64,000 bases of DNA from Nyssa sinensis (taxonomy: Eukaryota; Streptophyta; Magnoliopsida; Cornales; Nyssaceae), in assembly GCA_008638375.1 (NCBI GenBank), contig CM018051.1, forward strand, positions 11,314,387-11,378,386, written 5' to 3'. Below are positions 51,481-63,954 of this stretch, one piece after another. The translations under genes were made by a program, and so were the position numbers. The number at the start of each line of letters is the position of its first letter. Position 1 is the stretch's first letter. The notes beneath the pieces are model-generated. The model did no database searches and was not told the DNA's origin. It saw nothing but the letters and a program-made list of their open reading frames with translations.

Positions 51481-52920
51481 AATGTGCACAATCCATTAGA
51501 ATTTTAGAACAAATATAGACACTTATTGACAAACTGACATAGTCCCTCAAGCTTTACTCACGGTCTGAACTTCTTCAAACTTGAATCCTCAAGCGTCCTT
51601 CATGTGCTTTACCGCTTCGAATCCTCGAACGGCTCTCTCAATCACAACTGCGAATGCCCACACAATCTCGAATTTCGCTGATTGCTCAAGCCCTGAATCC
51701 CACAAGCTCACACTCTTTTCAATGGTGTATATGATGATGATGGAAGGGTTTTTGATCTCTTGGCTAGTGATTTATGATGGACATGAAATGCTATAAGAAA
51801 CTTTTTAGAAAAAGGTTTAGAACTCTAGAATGGAGCCTCCAAAAAGTTGTATTTGTTTTTTTTTTTTTTTATTATTAAAAGCCTTTTATGTTTAGGGTAT
51901 AGATTTCAAAAGGCACTTAAAATCGCAAAATAAAAGAAGTGTTCAGTCCAACAGTTCGCTAGAGTGAGCTGGCCAGTGAGTTAGGGCGAGCAACTCACTA
52001 GAGTTCGCTCGAGTGGACTCTAGAGCTCACTAGACCGATGTTAGCTCAAGCGGACTCGTGAGCTCGCTAAAGCAAGCTACTTTTTGTTACTGGAATGCTC
52101 CAATTTCAAATAGCGATATATCATTCATATGAAATCCGATCGGGCATTCTATTTATCGTTGCAAAGCTCTTGAAGTCTACTTTCATATAAAATTAGTCTA
52201 ACCTAAAAATTCGAAGTATTGTTCAAGTTATGATCAAAATATTGAAGACAAGTCATTCTAAAATTATTTTCAAAAACCATTTTGATTGATCTTCTTCCAA
52301 AAAGTCATGAGACTATTATTACATGTTGAAAACTATTTAAAATACACTTCTAAGCTTTAGAAGATATTTTCAAATCAAATCAAATATAAATTAAAAATAT
52401 TTTATGCATGATATTTTTAATGCAATCAATCCTAAGTAATATATTCGTTCTTTTATCTCATACTTATCTTTACGAACCAGTACTGTAGAATCTATCACTG
52501 TAGTTTGAATGCATAAAGAACACAAAATTTGAGAATTAAGTTACATAAACATTCATCCATGACAACTAAAAAGATTTTGTCAACTTGAATTTCTCAACAC
52601 AACAGATGACTTATAATCCTAATAGTTTGAAACTTTGAACAACTCTATTACTTTTGCTTACTCCTATCATATGAGTGTCTTTTAATTCAATTTGATTAAG
52701 TTAATTTTAAACTTTATCTTGTTGACCATGTTGCTAAAAATATTAATTTAGTTAAAAATAAATAAAAAGACATATTATTACTTAACAAAGTTTTATTAAG
52801 AAAAAGATAATTGCAAATGCCAAAAATAAACCACAATAGGTGAAGAAAACACGCTTTCTTACAAATGTATATCTCAAGCTCAGGAATGAAGTTTGTGAAA
52901 TTTAGGATTCATTTAGTTTG
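51480..52920. repeat. Probable retrotransposon-derived intergenic sequence
   Basis: 51480-51730 resembles the LTR/leader-like stretch at 42780-43140. At 51950-52085 there is a block of alternating GCTCGCT, GAGCTCACTAGA and GTTCGCTCGAG motifs, a pattern common in plant LTR retrotransposon non-coding regions. No coding domain survives. Confidence 0.35.
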
Positions 52921-52934
52921 TGAATTTAGTGAGA

Positions 52935-52950
52935 GAAAATGAAAAATGAA

Positions 52951-52982
<32 letters not shown>

Positions 52983-52990
52983 GGAAAATG
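52935..52990. repeat. 7-bp tandem repeat (GAAAAAT)n
   Basis: About eight units, the last two changed to GGAAAAT. Confidence 0.95.
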
Positions 52991-53311
52991 GGATGCCTGT
53001 TGGTACTTTCCTATTAAAAGCCGATAAAGGATTATTGCTGATTATTATAATCACCATGATTGTCATTGAATTCTCACTCGTACATACAATAATCTCAACT
53101 AGTGACCATGATTATCTAGATTTTTATTATTATTATTTTCTGTAAGCATATTTGTAAACCAAACGGACCTGTCACTCAGCAGTCAGCCCTAGGTTTCGAA
53201 GAGCTTGTGGGCTCCTACAATTCACTAATTTAAAGTAGGGTGCAGGATAGGCCCATCTAAATTTAACCTGACTCCAATCCGATTGTTTTAGGACTTCAAT
53301 TTTATTTTTTA

Positions 53312-53813
53312 GAATAAATTATAATGAATTTTTTAAAAATTTATAATAATTATATCGACATCTTTTAATGTTTTTAAAATTATATTAATTTCTTATATTT
53401 TATTTAAAAATATACATAGATATCTTTCTCTTGTCAATTTTTTCTTTTTAAAATAATGAAATTGTATATTTTATTTATTTATTTTTATATTTTTTCAATT
53501 TTAATAAATTTCTTTTAACTTTTTTAAAATAATTTTTTTTTATTTAAAATCAAACTTAAAGTAAATAACTTATTTTAATTTTATATAAAAATAAATTTAA
53601 GATTTTTATCAATATTAATTTGAAAAATTTTAAAAATTTAAAAAATAATATGAAAATGATAGTTTTATCATTTTGAAAAAAAAATGACTGAAAAAATATA
53701 ATATATATATATATATATATTATCTTGTAAAGTAAGAAATGACAGTAAAATTTTATAAAACTCAAGAGAAGTTAGTGAAATTGTCATAAACTTTAAGGGA
53801 GATTAGTTACACT
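53312..53813. mobile_element. MULE-type foldback MITE, copy 3
   Basis: Same layout as 15332-15812 and 32954-33438: left AATAAATTATAATGAATTTT and AAAATTATATTAATTTCTTA, right TTTATAAAACTCAAGAGAAG and TTGTCATAAACTTTAAGGG. An (AT)n tract lies inside at about 53700-53720. Borders are approximate. Confidence 0.55.
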
Positions 53814-53819
53814 TTGAGT

Positions 53820-54065
53820 TTGATTTTAACAAAAGAATTTAAGCCCGATTTAAACCAAAATTAAACTTGGGTTGAGACTTTAAAAATATAAGTCTAATAC
53901 AAATTCGAATTTAATATTTTATATATTATATTTTTGACAATTTAACTTCAAACTGAACTTGAGTTGAACTCAATACTAATCAATTTTAATTTTAATCGAG
54001 TTTGAGTTTAAGATTAGATTTGAAACCAAACTCAAATTGAGTGTTTTAAAACTTGTGTTAACCCA
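53820..54065. repeat. Degraded dispersed repeat with GAGTTTGAGTT motifs
   Basis: AT-rich stretch with repeated TTGAGTTGAACTC, CGAGTTTGAGTTT and CTCAAATTGAGTG motifs, similar in style to the repeats at 8980-10125. Confidence 0.35.
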
Positions 54066-54109
54066 AGTCCGACGGTCGGAATTCCATCTCCTAATTTAAA
54101 GGCCGACGA

Positions 54110-54395
54110 AGCCCATAAACCCTAAAACTGCTATCTGGCTGAAAACTGTATTTGGTCCCACTCATGTTCAGTCGTCTCACGATCAGCGTAGCATCTCCCG
54201 ATAAAACATGGGCCCCAAATTGACGTGGCAAGATCATCACCCTACATGAGCTCCCCATGCTCCAATGTACTAGCTCCCTGATCATCATTAGGCGGGAACG
54301 TGTGTAGTTTAGGAACGATATGGCGGGAACTCATCGTTCGGGGAAAATTCATGATATAAATACGGAGCCGCCTCTCTTCTTTCTTCAGTGTCTCT
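54110..54395 (+). promoter_or_regulatory. J6 promoter: site II, telo-box, two E2F-like sites and TATA box
   Basis: In order towards the gene: AGCCCA (54110-54115, a reverse site II TGGGCT), telo-box AAACCCTAAAA (54117-54127), TGGGCC (54209-54214, second site II), GGCGGGAA (54291-54298), GGCGGGAA (54322-54329) and TATAAATA (54355-54362). The TATA box lies 104 bases before the ATG, which puts the start site near 54390. Telo-box plus site II is a known pair in plant genes active in dividing cells. GGCGGGAA is near-consensus for E2F. Confidence 0.7.
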
Positions 54396-54465
54396 CTACA
54401 CGTATAGATATAACAGAATATACATCGATCCGTTTCTTCCCTTTTGTGTATTGTAAGTTCACAAA

Positions 54466-57400
54466 ATGGGGAAGAGAAAGAAAACTAGGGTTTCGGAAGA
54501 CAACGAAGATCAACAAGAAGAGCAAGAAAACCATGATAATCTCAACCAATCTTCGTCGACCGAGAAGAGCTTGTACGAGGTATCTGAAAATTGTTTGTGT
54601 TTATGAGATAGTTTAGACGCTCCATTTGACATAGCTCTTAAATAGTTCATAGCCTATGTTTGCCCTAATTTGTTAAATTAGGTTTAAGTGTATTGGTGTT
54701 TTCTGAACCATATTTAGTTAAACATATTTAGGCAAGTTGTTTAGTTGATTTTTGATGCTTCGGTGCTTGGTTCGTGGTTTTGAATTCGAATCAGGATATA
54801 TGGCGTGTTGATGTATCGATGATGTTAGAATATTTGGTGTTAGGTTTTGAATGAAAAGGAATTGACAATGTTAAGCGGTAAAGCGTTGATTTTTATGGAA
54901 TGAATACGTACCAAATGATCACTTAAGATTTATGCATCCACAAATGTTTAAACACTCGAGTCATCCTTGTCATGAATTAACCATTAGTGATAGCTTAAGG
55001 ACACTATATACACTCCCTTTGTGCATGTACACGCGTTTGTAGAAAAAATACTTTATAAATGTAATATGTGAGAATCCCCAATTGATGGTAGATGGGATTT
55101 GGTAATCAAATCTAAGAGTCTAGGATATAACAGTGAATCAAGTACACATGAAATTGCCTTTAAATATATTAACTTGAAACAAGAATTTACTTTCACCCTT
55201 CTGTGCAAACTGTGGAATGCATTTATGTACTATACTGGGCTACTGTCTTTCTTCTGTCAACATAAACCACCTCAATGAGATGATTCCCAACTCTTCCATT
55301 GCAAAATATGTGGATTTAAAAGATAATAAGTTGATTGCAAATGTATATTTTTTTGATCAGTAAGTTGATTGCAAATATTGTCTCATTATGATGAAATGAA
55401 AAACGATTTCATAGGAATACATGAGTTATTTGAAACCTAAATGCTAGGATTAGGAAATTATTTCATGTGAGAGTTACATGTGATGGCCATTGTTATTCTA
55501 ACATTCATGGTCAAATCATAGTGGCCATCATTCCCATGTGATGGCCACATAGGATAATTTATCCAGGTTCTAGAAGTTATTTAAAAATATGATGAGGGTT
55601 GCACGTTTGATTGGATAGGGATCTCAATAGCAGTTTCTATTTTTTGGACCTAAGGGGGATAAGGTGGCACACACACACACACACACATACACTTTAGGTC
55701 TTGAAGGTAGCATATTGTTGATATCTTCAAGACTTGTGATCAAGTTGTCATTTTAAAGTATTGGCTTTGTCAGGAGTTTATTAAATGCTAATGAAAGGTG
55801 TGTTAAATATTGCTTAAGAAATGCATTTTTGGCACCTCGAGGATATCTGTAATTCTCTATTGCATGGCGATTCTCCAGTATTGGTTAGGCATATGTTGCT
55901 ACGAAATAAAATTTCCTTAGACGTTAACTTCAAGAATTAAGAGTTTTGCTCATGTTTAGATTTTTTGTATATGAAAAATTTTCTTCTCCCTATCTCAAAT
56001 TTATTAGCCTTTTTTTAAAAAAAATTAATGGGTAGGAAAAATGAGGGTATTTCAAATATATGTGAAGTATATAGTATGCATGGCAACTAGGACTACTGAG
56101 GGAAAGAAACAAACAAGGATTAAAGCATTATATAGTGCATATCACCAAGTGACATTTGATTTGAAAGCCCACCAAAGGTTTTCCTACAAAGTCATTTGAT
56201 CTGGATAATTGAAGAAACAAGAATTAGAGTTTGGAAATAGTTCTTTTCCTTTGAAGAATCTCCTCTTATCCTCCACACACATTGACGAAAACAAAGTAGC
56301 ACTTGGCGATTCTCCTTGTTTTTATTGTAACTACAAGCATTTTCCTATATCTTGTTACAATAGAATGATACAAAGACCTCTTGTGCTAAATTATAATGGG
56401 GAAGTAACTCCGGGCAAGTGAAAATAAGAATATTAGTTGATTTGACAGATGATAGCCACGACAATATTTTTTCTGGCTGATCTATTGCTAATTTCAATCA
56501 AATAAAAGAGATGTACCGGACCTGCATGATACAAGGGAAAAATTTCAGTTATTGTATTCCAATTGACCAGGGGAACTTGTTTTCGACATCTTGGATGATT
56601 TATTTGGAAATAGAAGAGTAGAAATTTCCTACATGAACAGTTATATATATTTGAATTTTTAGCATCATCATTGTGAATCTATACTCTCTTTTGCTCTTGT
56701 TTTAGCCTTTATATAATTCTTCTCGTCACTTTTTAGCAACAAAGAACAACAAGCTTTAGGAAGCTTAGTGCAGATCTGTTCTATAGCCTCTAAGGGGAGA
56801 AATCAATGGCTTCTTAAAGTTTAATCCGATCTTTACTCCCTTTTATCTGTCTAGCCTTCAATCTTAACTGGATTTGACTTTCCAATGTCTCTTTGTTTCT
56901 TTTTTTAATTTGGCATTATTGAAATGGGTTTTCTAATTTATTTCTTCATATCTATGCAAAATAGGGCTGTGAAATGAACAAAGTAGCGTATGAGCAGCTC
57001 AAACTTGTCTTGGTTAAGACTTACTAGTAAGCCTGATTGAGCCAAGCCTGAGTCGATGCCACAAACTCATTTGTGGAATAAGGAGAGCTCGAGAGGGGCA
57101 TGGCTCAGTTTGAACAGCTTTTGAATAATGGTATATGTTGTAAGCTCAAACAATTTTATCATTTCTTCCTAAGAAAGGTTAGAAGAATTTGAATGACATC
57201 AAAAAGAGCACTCATTTCTTTGTAAGAAAGGTTAGAAGAATTTGAATGATATCAAGAAGAGCATCATTTCCTCTGTATTTCTCAATTTGACCAAGTAGGA
57301 AATGCTACAATTATTATTTTTTTCTAGTAAAAAAAAGATAATGATGCTTGTGGCAATCAAACATTATGGTTATTGCAAGAGATGGATAGGGTTTAGTTGC

Positions 57401-59585
57401 TCATAATTCTGGTGACCTAAGTGTTTCAGACAGGGTGTCAATATCTCATCATTACCTTTCTTTACCATATGGTGCTTGGAATTTGCTCCTTGACATTTAG
57501 TTCTTATTCTTGTTTTGTTTTATCAAACCGTCCCCCTCCTGGTTTACCGATGTGTGATTCTATTTTCTGATATGAAGTGGAGCAACAAATAGCAACTACT
57601 AAACCATTACCTTCTAGGTTCTTGGTGTGGAAAGGACATCATCTCAACAGGAAATAAAGAAAGCATATTATAAGTTGGCGTTGCGGCTACATCCAGATAA
57701 GAATCCTGGTGATGAGGTGAAAATTGATTTTCCAGGGTGCTGAATCCCAGTCTCCATTTATTTATTCACGCAATATTCTGTTCTGTAACCTTTTTTCCTT
57801 GTCTATAGGAAGCCAAAGAGAAATTTCAGCAACTGCAAAAGGTGATGTCAATTCTTGGCGATGAGGAGAAACGGGCATTGTATGATCAGACTGGTTGTGT
57901 TGATGATGCTGTGAGTAATTGGAGGAACCTTTTTCTTTTTCTTTTAGTTTTTTTAAACAATTAAGTTAGGGTGTTTTTGGACATTTCATGGTCCATTTCT
58001 CCCACTGTATTTGACGGTGTCAATTTATCCTTGAAGACTTGCTCCTCAATGGAGAAAATTGTAGTCATTGCAGAAGATTAGAGTTGTACCAAAAATTCTG
58101 AGGGAAAGCTTAAACTGTGGCATTCCACAAGATCATATCTATAGTATTTTTTAAAATTATCTTTTTGATTCAGTAATTAATATATGCTTCAAAAATCTAA
58201 AAAAATGATCATAATATGGAAGAGTCTTCTTTCAAAGGTTTGAGAAGCAAAACTGACTCATTTCAGTTGATCTGGGAAACACAATGCAATGATTGTGTCC
58301 ATGGGAGTTTCAAATGCTTCCTTATTGATTAAAAATAAAAAAAAGCATCTTATTCCTTTTTTTATGATTGCAGGACCTCGCAGGAGATGTTGTTCAGAAT
58401 CTGAAGGAATTTTTCCGGACCATGTACAAGAAGGTTACATCAATTTTAATATGATCATGACTACTATCTAGTTTTGATTTAATAATTTTCCTTTTCATTC
58501 TCTGTACTTTGTTGAGCAACACATATCAATTGTAGGTCACTGAGGCTGATATTGAAGAGTTTGAAGCAAACTATAGAGGATCTGATTCAGAGAAGAATGA
58601 TTTGATTGACCTGTACAAGAAGTACAAGGGTGATATGAACAGGTATAACTGCATGAGTAAAGTGTTTCTCTCATTTCCTTTTGCCTTGTGGGTTTGTCTT
58701 CTAAAGTACTTTGTGTTCTTAGGCTCTTCTGTTCAATGCTCTGCTCAGATCCTAAGCTGGATTCACACCGCTTCAAGGATATTCTTGATGAGGCTATAGC
58801 TGCAGGTGAGGGTTTCTTCTGCTCAGCTTATTTTTGGCTAGCATAAGAGCTGTTCTAGTCATTTGGATCTAATATCCCAGACCTAATTTACAACTGGAGA
58901 GTATAATATCAAAACCCATTAATTGCTGATTCATCCATCATTTGATATCATATGGCCCTAAATCAAAACCTGCTTTCTTTGTTTGTTTCTTCTTTAATAA
59001 TCTTCGAAGATTGGACAATCTAATAGTTGGTCGGCTGGTTGCCACTTAACATTCATAGCTCTTAAAATTGTTACCTTTCCTCAGATGCAATGCTGGTACA
59101 TGCAGCACCTTTGGTGGTGATGATAAATATGTGATAGTATAATGTCTTTCATGACAAACTCTTGTTTCCCTGCATATGTAGGAGAATTGAAGCAAACCAA
59201 ATCATATCGGAAATGGGCTAAGCAAGTGGCTGAAACCAAACCACCTACAAGTCCTTTAAGGCGGAGAGAGAAGTGTGTAATCTTTTTCTGAGTCCTCTGT
59301 TTATAATGCTACTTCAATAATTTGTTTTTCCCCAAGTAACAAATCAAGATTTATATTTTTATCATGCTATAACCCTTTTACAGGTCACGGAAACAGTCAG
59401 GAGATTTATATGCAATTATATCTCAGCGTCGAAATGAGAGAAAAGATCGATTTGATTCAATGTTCTCATCTCTGGTAACCAAATATGGAGGTGCATCAGT
59501 TTCAGAACCCACTGAAGAAGAATTCGAAGCTGCACAGAAAAAACTTGAAAATCGGAAAGCGTCCAAAAAATGCAGGCGGAAGTAA
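54466..59585 (+). CDS. J6: J-domain co-chaperone, J6/DNAJC9 type
   Basis: Eight exons join in frame: 54466-54579, 57618-57716, 57809-57910, 58374-58433, 58536-58642, 58723-58805, 59182-59272, 59384-59585 (858 bases, 285 residues, stop TAA). The product matches Arabidopsis J6 (At5g06910, 284 residues by memory). Basic start GKRKKTR (possible nuclear signal), acidic/Gln stretch 11-25, J domain about 36-104 with [23 protein letters not shown] and HPD at 63-65, then the DNAJC9-type middle with [17 protein letters not shown] and [40 protein letters not shown] and a basic tail. J proteins stimulate the ATPase of Hsp70. Animal DNAJC9 also binds histones H3-H4; whether the plant protein does is an inference. 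No lesions are seen and all introns are GT-AG. Intron 1 is 3.0 kb. Confidence 0.95.
54580..57617 (+). other. Intron 1 of the J6 gene
   Basis: GT at 54580 and AG at 57616-57617. Contains an ACAC microsatellite (about 55670-55686), a fragment near 56970-57120 with AGGGCTGTGAAATGAACAAA and CTCGAG motifs of the hAT-like dispersed type, and a duplicated unit at about 57168-57255 (AAGAAAGGTTAGAAGAATTT twice). An open frame at 56209-56421 shows nothing recognisable. Confidence 0.7.
57168..57255. repeat. Short direct duplication in J6 intron 1
   Basis: AAGAAAGGTTAGAAGAATTT, then GAATGAYATCAARAAGAGCA, appears twice about 51 bases apart. Confidence 0.8.
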
Positions 59586-60485
59586 CTACATATCTTGAAA
59601 GCATTGTGCTCTCTAATCTGTTTCCTGTAAATTTTTTTGATTGTCTAAAGATTCTGTCCAATGCATTATTTATCTACAGACTGCAAGTAACTGCCAATTC
59701 TGGACCTGTGCAATTGTGTTTCCTCTTATTTTGTTTGTTTTTCCTCTGCTACATATAGATTTTAATGGCTTCTTTCAACAGTGAAGGCCGGTAAAACACT
59801 AATGGGGGATTGTGTTTTTCCTCTGTTACATATAGATTTTTTTAAATGCACTGTTAGAACGAAAATAATAAAATATAGTATTCACATAAAAAGCAAAAAA
59901 GAATGGCCCAACAACCAATTGAAGATAATCTTATATTGTGTTTGACAGCATGAAATTGTGAACTTAGGAATAATACAAAATAAAGAGAGGTTCAAAAGTG
60001 TAAGCTATTGGTCCCCCCTCAACCCACCCATCATGCCAAACAAGGAATAAGTTCCTACAATAAGTAGTTGTGTCTGCAGCCCTAGAAGTTTGGCCTACCT
60101 GTCTATACATAATCAGAATGATGAAGCTACATCAACATGACATGCATGAGAATTGTAAGGCAAGAAGCAGCTGGACCATTTTTGGTTCCATTTCCTAGTT
60201 CTTCCTAATTGGTCATGTATTTCATTATTTTTGGTTCCCTTTTCAGCAACTATAAGGTTGGTAGGCTCCCTTGTTGCAATTGAATAATTTCACCAGCTTA
60301 AGCTACATTTTTTATTATTTCTTTTTTTAGAATATAAGATATTCCCTTCTTAGGAAAAAGTTCCAGTCATATGCCCAGTTGTCCAAAACACCAGACAAGC
60401 ATGCCGATTATTTTGTGTTTTTTATTTGTTTCACAAACCTCATTATTTGGCTCCACGTTGTTAATAAAAAAAAGGGTCCTTCTTA
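59586..60485. other. J6 3' flank and intergenic DNA
   Basis: The first about 300 bases probably hold the 3' UTR; an AATAATAAAAT-like signal is near 59864. A TCCTCTGYTACATATAGATTTT phrase occurs twice (about 59740 and 59818). No gene is seen. Confidence 0.45.
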
Positions 60486-60867
60486 GAGCATCTCCAAGAC
60501 TAGAGTTAAATAAAATAACTACCAAAATGATTTTTAAAATCTCAATTTTTCACTTCGTGGAGTTATATCGGTATGCAAAATGGATTTAACTCATGTAGGG
60601 ATCCAAATATAGATCTAATGGAGAGTGAGAGAGAGAGAGAGAGAGAGCCAAAATTGATAGGAAAGTTAGTTAAAAGAGAGAGAAAGAGATAGATTGATAG
60701 GAAGAAAAAGAAAATAGAGACAAAAATATATTAAAATATAAAATGAACACTCATTTTGGTTATCATTATTGGAGAACATATTCAGTGATGGGAGATGCAT
60801 AGCATTGTAACTCGAGATAAATGGAAATTTTGCCTCAAAAAATGCCTCCACCTTATTGGAGATGCTC
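60486..60867. mobile_element. PIF/Harbinger-type MITE with TTA target duplication
   Basis: Ends GAGCATCTCCAA and TTGGAGATGCTC are exact complements, flanked by TTA at 60483-60485 and 60868-60870, the 3-base duplication of Harbinger elements. The interior holds (GA)n at about 60627-60648. Length is 382 bases. Confidence 0.9.
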
Positions 60868-60870
60868 TTA

Positions 60871-61955
60871 TGCTACCAACAAGACAAATAGAGCTATTAA
60901 AAATGATGGTAGTTTGTGCAAGTTTTTGATTAAATACACTTAATTTGAATTCAATTTTCTCAATCCTGCGTTATCTTAATCTTATTTTCTAAATTATGGT
61001 TTTTTTTTTTTTTTTAAGGAAAGAGATGTTTCTTTACGCTCTTTATTGTACGATTTCTAAGTAAAAAAAAATAATATATCATTAGATAGAAGTTTGAATT
61101 TTTAGTAACAAATATATGTTGTCTAAATTTTTGTTTACAGTCATTTTTCAAGATACAAAATATATTATTTAAAATAAATTAAAAAAATCACATGAGTTTA
61201 ATAAATTTAATTTTGAAGAACATGAGTAAATCAAAAACTCAGTTTGTATTTGTGGGTGGAAGAATAACATTAAACTGTTTCACAAGCAAAATAACACAGC
61301 AATTATTAATTGCTTTATAGTGACATTTTGTCTCATGGATGGGCTAATTATGCAAGTTTAGACAAATTAAAAACTCAAATCTCCACTAACCTCCGTGGGT
61401 AGGTGAGTTAGATGAGGTTATATAATTACATTAGACGTGTGATTTGTCTGAATTTTGATATTGTATTTTTTATTATTAATTTTTTAAAAATATTTTAATA
61501 AAACAGAACTTGGTTCTCTTAAATTATTTTAGATTCATATGAATTTTTTTTTTAAATTTTAATACCTATAATTTCGTCCCTCAAACTAAAATTTATGAAT
61601 TCACCACTGTTGCATTCTTAAGAATTTGTCTGCACTCAAAATGGGTGGAGACATCATGGTTTAAATTAATGGCCTTTTGCTCCACTAACACCATCAAAAT
61701 GAGGGTCTAAGACTTGATTTGACACTAACTAATAAAACTATGGATAAACCAATTTTAGCATACTTTGAGCCACCATTGGCCAAGTAATTTTCCTTCTTTG
61801 TCAATTATGCAATGATGTATAAGTTGAATTACACCGAGAGTTGAAAAAAAAAAAGCTATTCGCATTCTATTTTTAGTCAGAGAAATTCTCCTGTAAAAGA
61901 AATTATGTAATTATCAGGATCGAGACCCTATTTAAGTCAGCGTGAGTTCGATTTT
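60871..61955. other. AT-rich intergenic DNA without recognisable content
   Basis: Poly-T near 60999-61016; short open frames only. Confidence 0.45.
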
Positions 61956-62600
61956 TCACAATAACACACACAAAAATATATAGTAATTAGATTCTCCATT
62001 TCCCAATGTTGTATTAAAAAAGGAGGAAACTATGCAATTATTAACTAAAATATCATGATTGTAATAAGTATCATGATTTATATTTAGTAAAATATAAAAA
62101 ATATTACACTTATAATAACAATTGTGATTTATATGCAATAAAATATCACAATTATGGTAAAATCGGATCACTATCACACTCTCTTTTTAGCCAGAGGATT
62201 TGGAAAAAAAGTCATGCATGTGTTAAAAGTAGTATGAAGAAATTTTATAATCATACACATGAGTTTCAAACATATGATATAAATAATATCATGATAATTC
62301 TCAAATTTAAAATATAAACCAAATGTCAGAATTTGATTTACATTACCATGAAATTTTTTCATATTATTTTATCACTAGACTTTTTTTTTAAAAAAATTTT
62401 TCATTGTAAAAGAAATTATGCAGTTATCATTAATTAAAATCTTATGGTTATGATAGAAATAGTGACTCATATTTAGTAAAATATCAAAATTATAATTTAT
62501 AAATCAATACAATACCACAATTGTGATAAAATCATGATTTATATTGAGTTATTATCATGATTATAGGAAAAGACACTACTTGACTCTAAACAAGAGTAGA
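61956..62600. repeat. Diverged repeats of ATCATGATT-like motifs
   Basis: TCATGATTGTAATAAGTATC, TCATGATTTATATTTAGTAA, TGTGATTTATATGCAATAAA, TATCACAATTATGGTAAAAT, ATCATGATTTATATTGAG and similar phrases recur at 30-60 base spacing. It looks like an old minisatellite or a decayed foldback element. Open frames on the minus strand are by-products. Confidence 0.45.
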
Positions 62601-63212
62601 GGAACATTTCCTTAACCAGTATCATAATTTTAATTATACGACTTGTATATATATAAAATATTATGTGATCATTTAATTTTAATTAAAAAATAAAAATTAA
62701 TTGAAATAAAAAAATACATTTACATTACATGTGTAAAAAATTATGATTAAAATATGGAAAAAAAGTTATGGTACATAATTTGGCGCAAGTATTGATCTAT
62801 AGTAAAAATCTAATCAAGAACAATTATGTCATTTTTGGTAAAGAGGAAAGGCCTCACAGATAGAACAAACAGGAGAGCCATGACGAAAAAAGGCAGTAAT
62901 TGTAAATTTGAACAAGAGAGAGATGAGGCTAGAAATTTTATAAGAATTGATGAAATCCCATCCATGGACTCAACTAACTGGTACAGATAATAATGAAGTT
63001 TCCAAGATCAAAGCCATCATAGCATAAATGACAGAATGACTTTTATGTAGTTTGGTTAATCTTAAATCTAGAAGAAAAAAACTTGCAGTTGGGGATGGTG
63101 ACATCACAACTGCCGCATGTTGGGAAAAATTCCTTGGTATGAATACGATCCCTCCCATGGGCCATGAATCTGCAAGTGCAAGCTAAGCTTTGTATCTTCT
63201 TTGCTCTTCCAC

Positions 63213-63248
<36 letters not shown>

Positions 63249-63262
63249 TTTTCCCTTCATCA

Positions 63263-63306
<44 letters not shown>

Positions 63307-63374
63307 ATTGGTAAATAATCCACTTTTTATTTACCTTACTAGTGTGATGTTACTTTACTGAATTTGTCTTCTCA

Positions 63375-63406
<32 letters not shown>

Positions 63407-63410
63407 CCCA
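63213..63410. repeat. Three CT microsatellites in the NEK leader/promoter
   Basis: (CT)n runs at about 63213-63245, 63267-63302 and 63378-63408, with a shorter one near 63498-63510. CT/GA tracts are common in plant core promoters and leaders. Confidence 0.92.
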
Positions 63411-63732
63411 CTTTTTTTTTTCTATCTGGTGTACTCAATTTTTCTCAATTAACTATGATTTATTGTACCACTGCTTTACTCGAGTGTGTCTTCCCACCTC
63501 TCTCTCTCTTTCTCATTGTAGCTTGGTATCATAATTATGGCAAGTAGCTTTATTCAAGTTCATGTTACCCTACTTATAAGAATCCTCAAAAGCCATTTGA
63601 ACTTCAATTATATCAAGAATCATTATATGGAAGCTTTTGCTCATTAATTTCTTCTGTGCAAACAAAAAAAACCTTTCCTGCTCTTCGTTGTTTGCAGGAA
63701 ATTTTGCTATAGAATCAGTAACTTCTTTCTGG

Positions 63733-63828
63733 GTAAGAACTGGGTGATTTCTGAAGCTGATCCAAATTCCATTCAGAAAAAAATTGGATCTGCCAGTTAT
63801 CTATCTGTAAATTTTTTGCCTTTTGTAG
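63733..63828 (+). other. Leader (5' UTR) intron of the NEK gene
   Basis: GTAAGA donor at 63733 and TTTTGTAG acceptor ending at 63828, seven bases before the ATG. A leader intron next to the start codon is common in plant kinase genes. Inferred from splice motifs only. Confidence 0.6.
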
Positions 63829-63835
63829 GTCTTCA

Positions 63836-63954
63836 ATGGAGATGGAGAATGGTGATACGAAATCGAAGATGGATGACTATGAAATAATGGAACAGATTGG
63901 CAGAGGAGCTTTTGGAGCAGCTTTTCTTGTTCTCCATAAAATTGAGAAGATGAA
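63836..63954 (+). CDS. NEK-family Ser/Thr kinase, first coding exon (partial)
   Basis: The ATG at 63836 opens a frame of 39 codons plus two bases to a donor at 63955 (GTAGGA). It reads KMDDYEIMEQIGRGAFGAAF then LVLHKIEKMK, the start of a kinase domain with the glycine loop GRGAFGAA. This wording is typical of plant NEK kinases, closest to NEK5/NEK6. NEK kinases act on microtubules, cell expansion and division. The ATP lysine and everything after lie beyond the window. Read through without splicing, a TAG follows at once, which supports the donor. A leader intron with GT at 63733 and AG at 63827-63828 lies just upstream, with the CT-rich leader before it. Confidence 0.88.

Noticed and set aside
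54320..54616. 98-codon open frame over the J6 start
   Set aside because: It is a different frame across promoter and exon 1; the real start is at 54466, with eight exons in frame.
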